A DNA stretch of 40,231 nucleotides from an uncultured Acidimicrobiales bacterium (GCA_937958015.1 CALGOA010000144.1:1-40231); one strand, 5' to 3'. Positions 1 to 8,626 are shown, counted from the stretch's first letter. Numbers and translations are program-made. The notes: generated by a model from the sequence alone, not told the origin.

Positions 1-63
1 GGTTTGACCCCGACGGGAACTGGTTTTCGGCGCCGATGCTCGCCGAGGTAGACCTTGGCCTCG

Positions 64-1221
64 TTAGGAGGCGGCCATTGTGAGGGTGCGCAGGGCGGCC
101 GTGTCAGTGACGGTCGAGTCCGAGCGAACGATGCACCGGTAGGTGACGATGTCGTTTCCGAACTTGTAGGCGTCGGAGCTTTCGAGTCGGGGGTTACCGA
201 CGTAGCGGATCACGCTTCCCGCTTCGAAATCGCCGAACACGACCGAGGAGTTACCAGCGGCCATGAGAGCGATATCGGGACCGGTCACAACGGGGCGGCC
301 AAGGAGAGTGTCGGGGACACCCGGGATTAGGCCGGGGTTCCACAGGTAGGCGCCGTCGTTGTCTTTGAGCTTGCGAATCTCGGCAAGGGTTGCGTCGTTC
401 ATCAGCCACGTACCGTTTGCGCGGTACTGGGCGATAACCGAGTGCTGGAGGTCGATGAGTTCGTTACCGGTAACCGCGTCGGTCGCCGAGGCCGTCTTGC
501 CCGATGGGGCGGCCGCCACGGCGGTGGCGTAATCGGCGCCGATGCTGCGGTAGCACGCTTCGAGCATTTGGCCCATGAGAACATCGCGAAGGACGGCGAC
601 GCCGTCGGTTCCGGCCTCGTTGGTCACGTCCATGAGAACTGAGTGCTTGAAACTCGCGAGGGTGACCGAGTCAAAAACCGGGTCACTTTCGGGGATGGGG
701 TCGCCCTCGGCGGTCTTGGTGGCCGTCGACTGACCCACGATCCGAGGGATTCGTAAATCGGCGCCGGTCTCGGTGACGAGAACCTTGGCACCGACAAGGG
801 CGGGGGTGGTCTTTGCCAACGCCGAGACAACGACCTCGGGCCAAATCAGCTCGGGCACCGTTTCGGCGCCCTCGGACACCGTGGCGGTGTTCACGGCGCG
901 AAGTTCAATGGAGTTTGTGTCTCCACCAACGAGGGCTCGCAGTTCAGAGTCGAGACCGACAGCGGCGCCAAACGCGGGGGTTGGCTGCACCGACGACAGG
1001 CCCGAGGCCCGATAGGCCGCGTCCGAGCGCGTCTCGTGGTCGGCGAGGTTAATCAGGTTGGTCTCACGCTCGGTGAGACCCCGAATCTCGTCGATGAGTC
1101 GGGCCTCGGTTTGACGGGCTTCGCCCGAGAGGGGGCCGCTACTGAGGTCATAAAGGTTACGGAGTTCGGTTTGTGCGGTAAGGCGCGCCGAATGGACGGC
1201 CTTGAGAGAAATGAGGCTCAT
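64..1221 (-). CDS. HK97-fold phage major capsid protein
   Basis: A 385-residue protein with the layout of phage HK97-type major capsid proteins. The first ~95 residues are polar and helix-prone, like a scaffolding delta domain. The capsid core begins near LRALVGGDTNSIELRAV and has the usual features: an N-arm, the TKTAEGDPIPESD segment, a long helix around LRDVLMGQMLEACYRSIGADY, and the GRPVVTGPDIALMAAGNSSVVFGDF region near the end. It would assemble the phage head shell. The start has a clear Shine-Dalgarno (AAAGGA, 8 nt before ATG), unlike most genes in this window. The delta domain argues against an encapsulin. No other phage gene lies inside the window, so neighbours such as portal and protease, if present, would be beyond the left edge. 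Family call from sequence pattern; no search was run. Confidence 0.85.
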   Translation of the reverse strand: MSLISLKAVHSARLTAQTELRNLYDLSSGPLSGEARQTEARLIDEIRGLTERETNLINLADHETRSDAAYRASGLSSVQPTPAFGAAVGLDSELRALVGGDTNSIELRAVNTATVSEGAETVPELIWPEVVVSALAKTTPALVGAKVLVTETGADLRIPRIVGQSTATKTAEGDPIPESDPVFDSVTLASFKHSVLMDVTNEAGTDGVAVLRDVLMGQMLEACYRSIGADYATAVAAAPSGKTASATDAVTGNELIDLQHSVIAQYRANGTWLMNDATLAEIRKLKDNDGAYLWNPGLIPGVPDTLLGRPVVTGPDIALMAAGNSSVVFGDFEAGSVIRYVGNPRLESSDAYKFGNDIVTYRCIVRSDSTVTDTAALRTLTMAAS

Positions 1222-1476
1222 TGTTGAGTCCTTTGGGGGGTCTAAAGAAGGTTGATGGACTCATCCCCGGCGGGTGACGCCCGACCGTTCGTGGTTGCCG
1301 CCAACGCCCCCGCCGGTGTCGCCGAACGAGGAGCAAGAGGAGGAGCGCCGACCACCCAAACCGGGGGTCAGTCGCTTGGGCTCTACCGGGCCGTCACAGT
1401 GGAGGGCACACAAAGCAGACCGCGAGAAAAGCACCCCGGTCGCAAAGAGCACCGGGATATTCGCAAACGCGACAAA

Positions 1477-1704
1477 GAGCCCACACGGGCTCCCAACGCT
1501 GGCGAAAGCAGGAACCTGGTGAGAACTGAACGCGTCAGCGATAGAGGGGGACCTAGAGGCAAATGCCCGACTAGGCCGAGAAACGCCCTCTACTTAGGTG
1601 TAGATCGGCAACCGCCCATACGAACAAACAAGTGCCCGAACCGGGCACCATCGCTCAACACGAGCGTGTCTCTGTAGGCCGTCGGGCCTAACGAGGCGTC
1701 GCCT
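1477..1704. repeat. Cluster of six perfect hairpins
   Basis: Perfect inverted repeats follow each other: GAGCCC-acac-GGGCTC (1477-1492); a nested 51-nt structure with outer TAGAGGG/CCCTCTA (1542-1592) and inner CCTAG/CTAGG; GTGCCCG-aac-CGGGCAC (1632-1648); CGCTC-aacac-GAGCG (1652-1666); TAGGCC-gtcg-GGCCTA (1675-1690); AGGCG-t-CGCCT (1694-1704). A-rich linkers separate several of them. This looks like a folded RNA or a structured DNA site, but I do not recognise a known family. Confidence 0.55.
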
Positions 1705-1781
1705 TAATACGCTTCTCACGCACTTTCTGGCAACCAAACGTTTGAACGAGGTACCGCTTCGACATCTGGACCAGTGTAGAT

Positions 1782-1806
1782 GGGCGGGTCGTTTCCGCGC
1801 CCGCCC
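1782..1806 (-). terminator. Likely ppc terminator hairpin
   Basis: GGGCGGG and CCCGCCC form a 7-bp perfect stem with an 11-nt loop, 15 bp beyond the ppc stop codon. No U-tract follows, as is common for actinobacterial terminators. Confidence 0.5.
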
Positions 1807-1821
1807 GTCAGGACGTGCTGC

Positions 1822-4557
1822 TCAGCCGGTGTTGCGCATGCCGGCGGCGACGCCGTTCACGGTAAGCAGCAGGGCCCGCCGGACACCGGGGTCCATTTCG
1901 TCGGCGTCGCCCGCCGCCAACGCATTGGTGGTGGCCTGTTCGCGTGAGCGAGCCAGCAGATCAACCTGCAGGACGTGGAGAGGGTCGAGGTAGAACGCCC
2001 TGGTCTGAAGGGTCCTGGCCAGCACCGGAAGGTCTCCCAGAATCTCGCGCCCGGTGAGCTCGCGGACCTGATCGACGGTGCGGGCGTGTTCGGCCTTCAC
2101 CACATCGAAGAGGTGGCGATGGTCGTCTGAGACCAGCGAGTCCACATACCTCTGGGCGATCCCCAGGTCGGTCTTGGCCAGCGTCATCTCTACGTTTCCG
2201 ATGAACGTTTGGAGGAACCTCCATTGCGTGAACATCTCGGCCAGCGTGTCACTGTGGCCGGCGGCCCGAACGGCCTCGAGTCCGGAACCGACACCGAACC
2301 AGCCAGGGATGATCTGGCGGCTCTGAGTCCATCCGAAGACCCACGGAATGGCGCGTAGGTCATCAATGCTGGTGCCCCCGCCGGACCGGCGAGCTGGGCG
2401 CGACCCGATGTTGAGAGCTCCGAGCTCCTCGACGGGCGTGGATGTCTGGAAGTAGATCGGCAGTGATGGGTCTTCCACGAAGGTGCGGTAGGCACCAAAC
2501 GCAGCATCGCTCATGGCCTCCATCACCTGCGACCACGATGCGAGGCTGTCCGGATTGTGGCGGGACTCGCGTTGGGCAACCGTCGCTTCGAGCACTGCCG
2601 CCAAGGCCAGGTCGATGTTGCGATGGGCGATTTCTGGCTGTCCGTACTTGTCGGCGATCACCTCGCCCTGTTCGGTGATCTTCAGTTCGCCATCCACAAC
2701 GCCCGAGGGTTGGCTGAGGATCGCCTCGTTGGTCGGTCCGCCACCACGCCCCACCGAGCCACCGCGTCCGTGGAAGACCCGCATCCGCACGTTGTGTTTC
2801 TGCGACACGTTACGAATGGCCCGCAGCGCCTTGTGGATCTCCCACTGGCTGGTGGTGATGCCACCGTCCTTGTTCGAATCGGAGTATCCGACCATGACCT
2901 CCTGCGTGCCGCCCCGCAATTCAACGATGCGTCGGTAGGACGGAATCGTGAGCAGCTGATCGAGGGTCGACTCGATGTTGCGGAGATCGCCGATGGTTTC
3001 AAAGAGTGGGACGAACCCGAGCCGAGCCACGCCCGCCGACAGGTCGACCAGTCCGACCTCCCGAGCCAGAAGCACCGGAGCGAGAATGTCGTCGACCCCT
3101 TCGGTCATCGAGACGATGTAGCTGCGGATCAGCTCATCGCCGTACTCGTCCATGAGGTCCCGGAGCGTGCGGAAGAGGGAAAGGGCATCCCGTTCCTCCA
3201 GCGGTGTTCCCGGAGGCGAGAGCGGTCGCCGAGAGTTGAGTTCGGCCGTCAGCAGCGCGATGCGGCCTGGACGCTCCGGTGGATAGGACGTGCCGGCCGA
3301 GACGAACAGGCGCGACAGACTCTCGTGATGGCGGACCGTGTGTTCGCGAACATCCAAGATCGCAAGGTGGAAACCAATCGTCGCCACCTGCCGGCGCACC
3401 CGGGCCAGCCGTCCGTCGGCGAGTAACGCACCATCGTTTTCTCGCAGGGACCGGTCGAGGAGCTGAAGATCGGCCTCCAACTCGGCGGGTCGGTGATATC
3501 GACGGTCACCCATCGGGAGCCGCGCGGCCTCGTTCAGCCGCTGGATCATCACTGCGAGGCGAAGCCGGTACCACTCGCCCTCGTTGATCCGGTCCACTCG
3601 CTCGTGTACGTCGGCGAAACGTTTTCGATCGTCCTCGACCGCAGCGATCAATTCGTCACTGGCTGGCCGGATCAGTTCGGTGGGGGAGAGTTCTGCCCGG
3701 AGGCCCTCGAGCTCATCGGTCAGAATGCGCAACGCCCGTGACCGCTGCAGCAGCACGACCTCGCGAGTTGTATCGGGGGTGACGTTCGGATTGCCGTCTC
3801 GGTCGCCACCGACCCAGCTGCCGAATACCACCGGGGCCACGGTGGGGTCGAGCGTGGCCCCCACCTCGTCCAGTGCAACGTCGAGGTCCTCCCAGATGTG
3901 GGGGAGGCTGCTCCGCACCACCTGTTCCACGTAGTAGAGCAGCGTGCGAGCTTCGTCGAGGGGCTGAGGCTTTTCCCGCCGAATTTCATCGGTTTGCCAC
4001 ATGCCGTCGATCAGTTCGTTGACCCGACGATCGATGCGGCGCTGTTCCCAACTGGTACATCGCTCGTGGCCCCGCTCCTCTACCAGGCGAGCAATCTCGC
4101 GCAACTTGTCCAGCATTGATCGACGCGAGGCTTCGGTTGGGTGGGCAGTGAAAACCGGCTGGAGTGCTGATCGGTGCAGGCCTTCGAGGATGTTGTCTCC
4201 GCTGAAACCCAGCTCGGCCAGGCGTGGAACCGTGTCGGACAGGCGACCGGCATTGGCCTTCTTGAGGTTGAGGTCTTCGATGCGATGGACCTGCTCGACC
4301 ACGTTGGCGAGATGGAAGTAGGTGGTGAACGCCCGGACCAACTTCATCGAATCCTGGAGGTCGGCGCCGGCCAGCTCCTTGGAGAGTTGTTCCCCGGCCC
4401 CTTCGTCGCCGTCGCGCCGGAGCGAGCGGGACAACGTGCGGACCCGTTCGACCAATTCGAAGAACGATCCACCTTCCTGTCGGGTGATCGACTGGCCCAA
4501 TTGGCGGCCCAATCGTCGGATGTCGTCGCGAAGCGCTTGGTCGGGGGCGTGACTCAC
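1822..4557 (-). CDS. ppc: Phosphoenolpyruvate carboxylase
   Basis: Cytosolic enzyme that carboxylates phosphoenolpyruvate with bicarbonate to oxaloacetate, refilling the TCA cycle. Clear family motifs: catalytic-His segment VFTAHPTEASRRSM, FGSWVGGDRDGNPNV, VMVGYSDSNKDGG, the glycine-rich FHGRGGSVGRGGGPTNEAI loop, and a C-terminus ending GMRNTG, matching the usual conserved tail. The ORF track extends the gene to 4881, but the extra ~108 residues are low-complexity and overlap the divergent methyltransferase. I place the start at GTG 4557 (VSHAPDQALRDD), giving 911 residues, a normal length for the family. A TATAAC box lies exactly 6 nt upstream, so the mRNA is probably leaderless. GTG 4560 is the only close alternative. 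Confidence 0.93.
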   Translation of the reverse strand: MSHAPDQALRDDIRRLGRQLGQSITRQEGGSFFELVERVRTLSRSLRRDGDEGAGEQLSKELAGADLQDSMKLVRAFTTYFHLANVVEQVHRIEDLNLKKANAGRLSDTVPRLAELGFSGDNILEGLHRSALQPVFTAHPTEASRRSMLDKLREIARLVEERGHERCTSWEQRRIDRRVNELIDGMWQTDEIRREKPQPLDEARTLLYYVEQVVRSSLPHIWEDLDVALDEVGATLDPTVAPVVFGSWVGGDRDGNPNVTPDTTREVVLLQRSRALRILTDELEGLRAELSPTELIRPASDELIAAVEDDRKRFADVHERVDRINEGEWYRLRLAVMIQRLNEAARLPMGDRRYHRPAELEADLQLLDRSLRENDGALLADGRLARVRRQVATIGFHLAILDVREHTVRHHESLSRLFVSAGTSYPPERPGRIALLTAELNSRRPLSPPGTPLEERDALSLFRTLRDLMDEYGDELIRSYIVSMTEGVDDILAPVLLAREVGLVDLSAGVARLGFVPLFETIGDLRNIESTLDQLLTIPSYRRIVELRGGTQEVMVGYSDSNKDGGITTSQWEIHKALRAIRNVSQKHNVRMRVFHGRGGSVGRGGGPTNEAILSQPSGVVDGELKITEQGEVIADKYGQPEIAHRNIDLALAAVLEATVAQRESRHNPDSLASWSQVMEAMSDAAFGAYRTFVEDPSLPIYFQTSTPVEELGALNIGSRPARRSGGGTSIDDLRAIPWVFGWTQSRQIIPGWFGVGSGLEAVRAAGHSDTLAEMFTQWRFLQTFIGNVEMTLAKTDLGIAQRYVDSLVSDDHRHLFDVVKAEHARTVDQVRELTGREILGDLPVLARTLQTRAFYLDPLHVLQVDLLARSREQATTNALAAGDADEMDPGVRRALLLTVNGVAAGMRNTG

Positions 4558-4563
4558 CACTCG

Positions 4564-4571
4564 GTTATATC
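4564..4571. promoter_or_regulatory. Shared bidirectional -10 element between ppc and methyltransferase
   Basis: The 22-bp gap between two divergent start codons holds a near-symmetric TATA core (GTTATATC). Read leftward it is TATAAC, 6 nt before the ppc GTG. Read rightward it is TATATC, 8 nt before the methyltransferase ATG. Both transcripts would be leaderless or nearly so and start from the same melted region. Confidence 0.6.
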
Positions 4572-4579
4572 GTCGGTCT

Positions 4580-5380
4580 ATGAACGACACGTACACCCAT
4601 GGACACCACGCCAGCGTGCTCCGGTCCCACACGTGGCGAACGGCCAAAAACTCCGCCGGGTACCTACTGAGCCACCTGACCAGTTCAATGACGATCCTCG
4701 ACGTGGGTTGTGGGCCCGCCACCATCACCTGCGATCTTGCGACCCGGGTGGCGTCGGTCATCGGGATCGAACAGGCCGCCGGAATTCTCGACCGGGCCGA
4801 AGCCACCAAGATCGAATGGGGTGCAGACAACGTCGAGTTCCAAAACGGCGATGTGTATTCGCTGGATTTTCCTGACGGCACGTTTGATGTGGCCCATGCC
4901 CATCAGGTGCTGCAGCATCTCACCGACCCCGTCGCAGCACTACGGGAGATGATGAGGGTGACGAAGAAGGGCGGGCTCGTCGCAGTGCGCGACGCCGACT
5001 ACCACGCGATGAGTTGGTACCCCGAGACCCCGGCCCTACATCGCTGGATGGAGGTGTACCAGGCCGTCGCTCGTCGTAACGATGCCGAACCGGACGCAGC
5101 CCGCCATCTGCTTCGGTGGGCCCGCGAGGCGGGGGTCGAACGTGATCGAATCGAGGCATCGGTCGATTCCTGGTTGTTCTCCACCCCTGAAGAGCGGGCG
5201 TGGTGGGGAGATCTGTGGGCTGACCGTTCGGTCGATTCAGCCTTTGGCGAACAGGCTCGTGACTACGGGATCGCCACCGAGGAGGATCAGGCCGTGATCG
5301 CAGCCGGGTGGTCCTCTTGGGCGAGCGATCCTGATGCGTGGTTTGTCGTCCCCAACGGTGAACTCCTCATTCGTGTGTGA
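4580..5380 (+). CDS. Class I SAM-dependent methyltransferase
   Basis: A 266-residue methyltransferase of the UbiE/Methyltransf_11 type. SAM-binding motif I is ILDVGCGPATITCDLA (near residue 39), the acidic residue after strand 2 is in IGIEQA, and the post-motif segments are NGDVYSLDFPDGTFDVAHAHQVLQHL and GGLVAVRDADY. The opening MNDTYTHGHHASVLRSHTWRTA is typical of a subfamily with a helical cap before motif I. The substrate cannot be told from sequence. It is divergent from ppc and shares its promoter region; no Shine-Dalgarno sequence is present. Confidence 0.85.
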   Translation: MNDTYTHGHHASVLRSHTWRTAKNSAGYLLSHLTSSMTILDVGCGPATITCDLATRVASVIGIEQAAGILDRAEATKIEWGADNVEFQNGDVYSLDFPDGTFDVAHAHQVLQHLTDPVAALREMMRVTKKGGLVAVRDADYHAMSWYPETPALHRWMEVYQAVARRNDAEPDAARHLLRWAREAGVERDRIEASVDSWLFSTPEERAWWGDLWADRSVDSAFGEQARDYGIATEEDQAVIAAGWSSWASDPDAWFVVPNGELLIRV

Positions 5381-5462
5381 TCGTGACCGCCTGACCTCGA
5401 CCGCTACCCCGTTGCGTACGCACCTTTTGGTGGGTTGTGACCGACTTCACTAGCTTGGTTAG

Positions 5463-6236
5463 ATGGTATTGCAGGGAGCAGACGGGTCCGCCGGGGGCCT
5501 GTCGGAGCGTCGATGGCTCCTCATTCCCAGCATGTTCCTCGGTCCCGAATCCTGGACCGGTGTCTCCACGGTGCTCGAGGATCTGCAGCAGCGTCCCTTC
5601 ATCGCCGATCCCAAACCGGTGTCCTGCAAGGTCGAGGACTTTCTGACCCCGTGGTTGGAGGACGTCCTCGGCGCCCTGCCCGACCCTCCCAATCCTCAGG
5701 ATGGTCTCGACACCCCCGCTCCGCCTCTGGTGATCGCGGGCCACTCGGCCGCCTGCCCTCGGCTGCTGTTGGTGGCCGAAGGTGCGATGCTGCGGGGCCA
5801 CAACGTCTCCACCGTCATTCTGGTCAACGGGCGGGTTCCGATCGACGGTTCGTCAGCCACCGATCTCGATCCGCCGCTCGGTCGACTGCTCGACAACCTC
5901 ACGCGGCCCGATGATCATGTTCCGCCTTGGCACCGATGGTGGGGTTCGCTCATGGAGGACATGCTCCCCGACGAGGCCGATCGTCAACGAGTCTTCTCCG
6001 AAGCGCGCCCGGTTCCCCGAGCCATGTTCGACCAGAAGATTCCTGCACCTCGACTGCCCGACGATGTCGGCTTGGCCTTCCTGGCGATGGGTGACATGTA
6101 TGCACCCAGCATGGACGAGGCGCGGGAGCAGGGGTGGGCCGTGGCCAGACTCGAAGGCGAACACCTTCACCAGGTCGTCAACCCGGTTGCGGTTGCGTGC
6201 ACCATGATGGCGCTCGCTTCGCAGGCGACCGGTTGA
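5463..6236 (+). CDS. Alpha/beta hydrolase
   Basis: 257 residues with an alpha/beta-hydrolase layout. The nucleophile elbow is IAGHSAACPRL (Ser in G-H-S-A-A). A candidate catalytic Asp lies in LAMGDMYAPS and a candidate His in EGEHLHQVVNP, in the expected C-terminal order. The start is supported by TAGCTT exactly 6 nt before ATG 5463, with no Shine-Dalgarno, so the mRNA is likely leaderless. It converges on miaA with a gap of only 5 bp. Substrate unknown; esterase or lipase-like activity is the family expectation. Confidence 0.7.
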   Translation: MVLQGADGSAGGLSERRWLLIPSMFLGPESWTGVSTVLEDLQQRPFIADPKPVSCKVEDFLTPWLEDVLGALPDPPNPQDGLDTPAPPLVIAGHSAACPRLLLVAEGAMLRGHNVSTVILVNGRVPIDGSSATDLDPPLGRLLDNLTRPDDHVPPWHRWWGSLMEDMLPDEADRQRVFSEARPVPRAMFDQKIPAPRLPDDVGLAFLAMGDMYAPSMDEAREQGWAVARLEGEHLHQVVNPVAVACTMMALASQATG

Positions 6237-6241
6237 GTTTT

Positions 6242-7138
6242 CTAGCGGTCAGCGACGAGGGCTTCGGCGTCGTCGAGCAGACTTGGTGAAACGGCGTCCA
6301 GCCAGTGGATGCGGGGATCTCGTCGGAACCATCGTTGTTGACGGCGGGCGAATCGGCGCGTTCTGGTCTTCGCCGTTTCCACGGCTTCCTCGAGTGAAAC
6401 GTCGCCTTCGAGATGTTGTAAGAGTTCCCGGTACCCGAGCGCCTGCCCGGCGGTTCGGGAGAGCGGTGCCGGAAGGCTCTCGACCTCGGCCAGAAATCCC
6501 TCGCTCATTTGATCGTCGTACCGCTGGTTGATTCGGCTGTCCATCACGTCCCGATCGATCTTGAGACCGATCTGGAGGAAACGCGTTGGCGGATAGGCGT
6601 CGACGCCGGGTCCGAATGATGAGAAGGGTTGGCCGGATCCGATCGTCACCTCTAGCGCCCTCACTATCCTTCGGCGGTTCGACGGTTCCATCTTCCCTGC
6701 TGCCGTGGGATCGAGGATGCGCAGCCGTTCGTGGAGGGCATGCGTATTGGGCTCGGCCTCGAGCGTCGCAACAACCTCGGGGAATCTACCTGGCGTGTCG
6801 AAGTCGTCAACGATCGAGCGAACGTAGAGCCCGGTGCCGCCTGCCACGATGGCCCGATCGCCAGCCGCCTCGACCTCTCTCAGGACCGAGCGGGCGAGAT
6901 CCTGAAACTGCGCCATGCCGAAGTCGTCGGTGGGGTCGGCAACGTCGATGAGGTGATGAGGTACCCCCGCTCGTTCGGACTTCGTCGGCTTGGCCGTTCC
7001 AATGTCCATGTTGCGATAGACCGACATTGCATCTGCACTTATGATTTGGCACGACCCGAGGCGAGTTGCGAGCTGTACCGCCAGCGCCGACTTGCCGGAT
7101 GCGGTTGGACCGACCACGACGATCGGCTGAGGGCTCAT
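6242..7138 (-). CDS. miaA: tRNA dimethylallyltransferase
   Basis: Transfers a dimethylallyl group to N6 of A37 in tRNAs that read UNN codons. Diagnostic motifs: P-loop VVGPTASGKSALA at the N-terminus, ISADAMSVYRNMDIGTAKP, VPHHLIDVADP, IVAGGTGLYV, RRRIVRALEV, and the tRNA-contact segment TRRFARRQQRWFRRD near the end. I place the start at ATG 7138 (MSPQPIVV), giving 298 residues. This ATG overlaps the upstream gene's TGA as ATGA, so translation is probably coupled. The ORF-track start lies five codons further upstream. Next to dapF/hflX as in other actinobacteria. Confidence 0.95.
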   Translation of the reverse strand: MSPQPIVVVGPTASGKSALAVQLATRLGSCQIISADAMSVYRNMDIGTAKPTKSERAGVPHHLIDVADPTDDFGMAQFQDLARSVLREVEAAGDRAIVAGGTGLYVRSIVDDFDTPGRFPEVVATLEAEPNTHALHERLRILDPTAAGKMEPSNRRRIVRALEVTIGSGQPFSSFGPGVDAYPPTRFLQIGLKIDRDVMDSRINQRYDDQMSEGFLAEVESLPAPLSRTAGQALGYRELLQHLEGDVSLEEAVETAKTRTRRFARRQQRWFRRDPRIHWLDAVSPSLLDDAEALVADR

Positions 7139-7719
7139 GTGATCCAACCGCACAGGAGGCCGGCGAGAACGAACTGGTCGAGAACCACAATGTTCGGGTC
7201 TCGTCCGTAGGCCTCGTAGAACCCGAACACCGCTTCGGGCCCGAGCGAGTGATGGATGCTGTGCTGTAACGCCGCCAGGTCCGCATGGCGATCACCGATG
7301 AGGCCGAAGGAACCACTCACCCCGGACACCTCGCCGTCGGTGAGAAGCAGCCGTTCAACCGTCGGGCCTCCGATCAGTGGGACCGGCTGGTGTTCGTAGC
7401 TGGCCGGTGCCGATGTGGACTTCCAAATCGACACCAGTCGGGACGCTTCGTAACGGTCGTATGGTTCAGGGAGCGTGGCGGTGTCGATCTGGCCCGCATC
7501 CAGGCGTTGTTCGATCTCCGCCCCAAAGTCGGTGAGGTTGGCGACCGAAGGTAGAGGAGTGGCATGAATGCGGGCGAGCCCGCGACCGAGAGCAGCGGGT
7601 AGTCCCGGCAGGTCGCCGTGCAGGTCTGGGCGATTGGCGGGCACACCCCGGTTCTCTGCCCCGGCGGTGCCGCCGAGCGTTTCCAGAATCGCAGTCGCAA
7701 CCGATCGATCGAACTCCAC
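7135..7719 (-). CDS. Catalytically decayed APH-like kinase (pseudokinase)
   Basis: 194 residues resembling the C-terminal lobe of APH(3')-type phosphotransferases. LARIHATPLP matches the family LxRLHxxPV helix, and the C-terminal order (strand, DRHADLAALQHSI, YEAYG, LDQFVLAGLL) follows APH(3') closely. The key residues are gone: the catalytic-loop HGDxxxxN is replaced by IGGPTVER, and the Mg-binding Asp of the IDxGR segment by VSGSFG. The N-lobe is largely missing. This predicts no phosphotransfer, so resistance should not be inferred. Start at GTG 7719, with TACGCT exactly 6 nt upstream (leaderless); TTG 7722 is the track start. Its stop overlaps the miaA start as ATGA. Its role is unknown, possibly tRNA- or nucleotide-related given the miaA coupling. 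Confidence 0.65.
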   Translation of the reverse strand: MEFDRSVATAILETLGGTAGAENRGVPANRPDLHGDLPGLPAALGRGLARIHATPLPSVANLTDFGAEIEQRLDAGQIDTATLPEPYDRYEASRLVSIWKSTSAPASYEHQPVPLIGGPTVERLLLTDGEVSGVSGSFGLIGDRHADLAALQHSIHHSLGPEAVFGFYEAYGRDPNIVVLDQFVLAGLLCGWIT

Positions 7720-7825
7720 CAAACGAGCGTAGGGCCCAAACCTTCAACCTGAGCTGGGAAACGGCTCCGCTCGGGAGTCCCCAGCGTCGACAAGACAGTC
7801 GCCAGCAGCCGTACACTGAGCACGA

Positions 7826-8626
7826 ATGACCATGCTCACCAAACACCACGGTCTGGGTAACGACTTTCTCGTCGCCGTCGAGCCTCAGCGTTCGTTATCG
7901 CCGACCGATGCGTTGAAGTGGTGCGATCGTCGTCGAGGGCTTGGGGCCGATGGTCTGATTTCGGCCGAATCGCTGGCGTCGGATGGATCGTTGTGGTCGA
8001 TGACACTCTGGAATGCCGATGGCAGCCGGGCGGAGATCTCCGGCAACGGGATTCGCTGTATGGCACAGGCCATCGCACTCGCCGACGGTGGCGCTCAGGA
8101 GCGCAGCCTCAGTATCCGCACCGACGGTGGCATGCGGCAGCTGGAGATTTGGCCGGACCGTCGCAGTGGTGTTCATCACGCCAAGGTGTCGATGGGCGCG
8201 GCTACAGAGGGTCCCGAACCGTACGACAAGTGGGAGGTCTTCGGTCTCGACCCACTGCGCCAACAAACCGTCGATATCGGCAACCCACACCTCGTGGTCG
8301 AGATCGACGAACCGGAACGAATCGACTTGGCAGCGATCGGGCCCGAGATCGAAACCAGCTACGACGCAGGAATCAACCTGCACCTCATTCGGGTAGACGA
8401 CCCCCAGAACATCACGTTGCACGTTTGGGAACGTGGGGCGGGCATCACCCAGGCCTGCGGGTCGGGTGCCTCTGCGGCTGCGTGGGCCACAAATCGCTGG
8501 GGCCTCACCGACGCGTCCGTTACTGTCAGGCAGCCCGGTGGCGATGCGCAAGTAGACGTCACCGCCGATGAGGTCTTCCTCACCGGCCCAACCACCTACG
8601 TCGCATCCATCGACGTGCCCGACTGA
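7826..8626 (+). CDS. dapF: Diaminopimelate epimerase
   Basis: Interconverts LL- and meso-diaminopimelate, supplying peptidoglycan and lysine synthesis. PLP-independent two-base mechanism with a Cys pair, both visible: the first in ISGNGIRCMAQ and the second in QACGSGASAAA. Substrate-contact segments HHGLGNDFLV, DIGNPHLVVEI and NLHLIRV are in place, and the length (266 aa) is normal. A TACACT box lies 8 nt before ATG 7826. Divergent from the pseudokinase-miaA pair across ~106 bp and directly followed by hflX, 1 nt after the stop. Confidence 0.95.
   Translation: MTMLTKHHGLGNDFLVAVEPQRSLSPTDALKWCDRRRGLGADGLISAESLASDGSLWSMTLWNADGSRAEISGNGIRCMAQAIALADGGAQERSLSIRTDGGMRQLEIWPDRRSGVHHAKVSMGAATEGPEPYDKWEVFGLDPLRQQTVDIGNPHLVVEIDEPERIDLAAIGPEIETSYDAGINLHLIRVDDPQNITLHVWERGAGITQACGSGASAAAWATNRWGLTDASVTVRQPGGDAQVDVTADEVFLTGPTTYVASIDVPD

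Larger units (their letters stand above)
1222..1821. other. Gene-free phage/host boundary region with many hairpins
   Basis: About 600 bp without a convincing gene. The ORFs on both strands here are short, Arg/Pro-rich and unlike known proteins. The stretch contains at least six perfect short inverted repeats between 1477 and 1704, listed separately, a 10-bp palindrome CAAACGTTTG near 1735, and a GC-rich hairpin next to the ppc stop. No tRNA gene or recognisable attachment site is visible. Confidence 0.6.

Noticed and set aside
64-1221. Encapsulin nanocompartment shell protein
   Set aside because: The N-terminal delta-like domain and length fit phage capsids better, and no cargo enzyme lies next to it in the window.
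1252-1677. 141-aa plus-strand ORF before ppc
   Set aside because: Arg/Pro/Thr-rich shadow reading through several perfect hairpins, no start signal and no family likeness.
2557-3426. 289-aa plus-strand ORF inside ppc
   Set aside because: Shadow frame of PEP carboxylase; no start signal or domain.
7135-7719. Aminoglycoside resistance gene
   Set aside because: The APH-like fold lacks all catalytic residues and most of the N-lobe.
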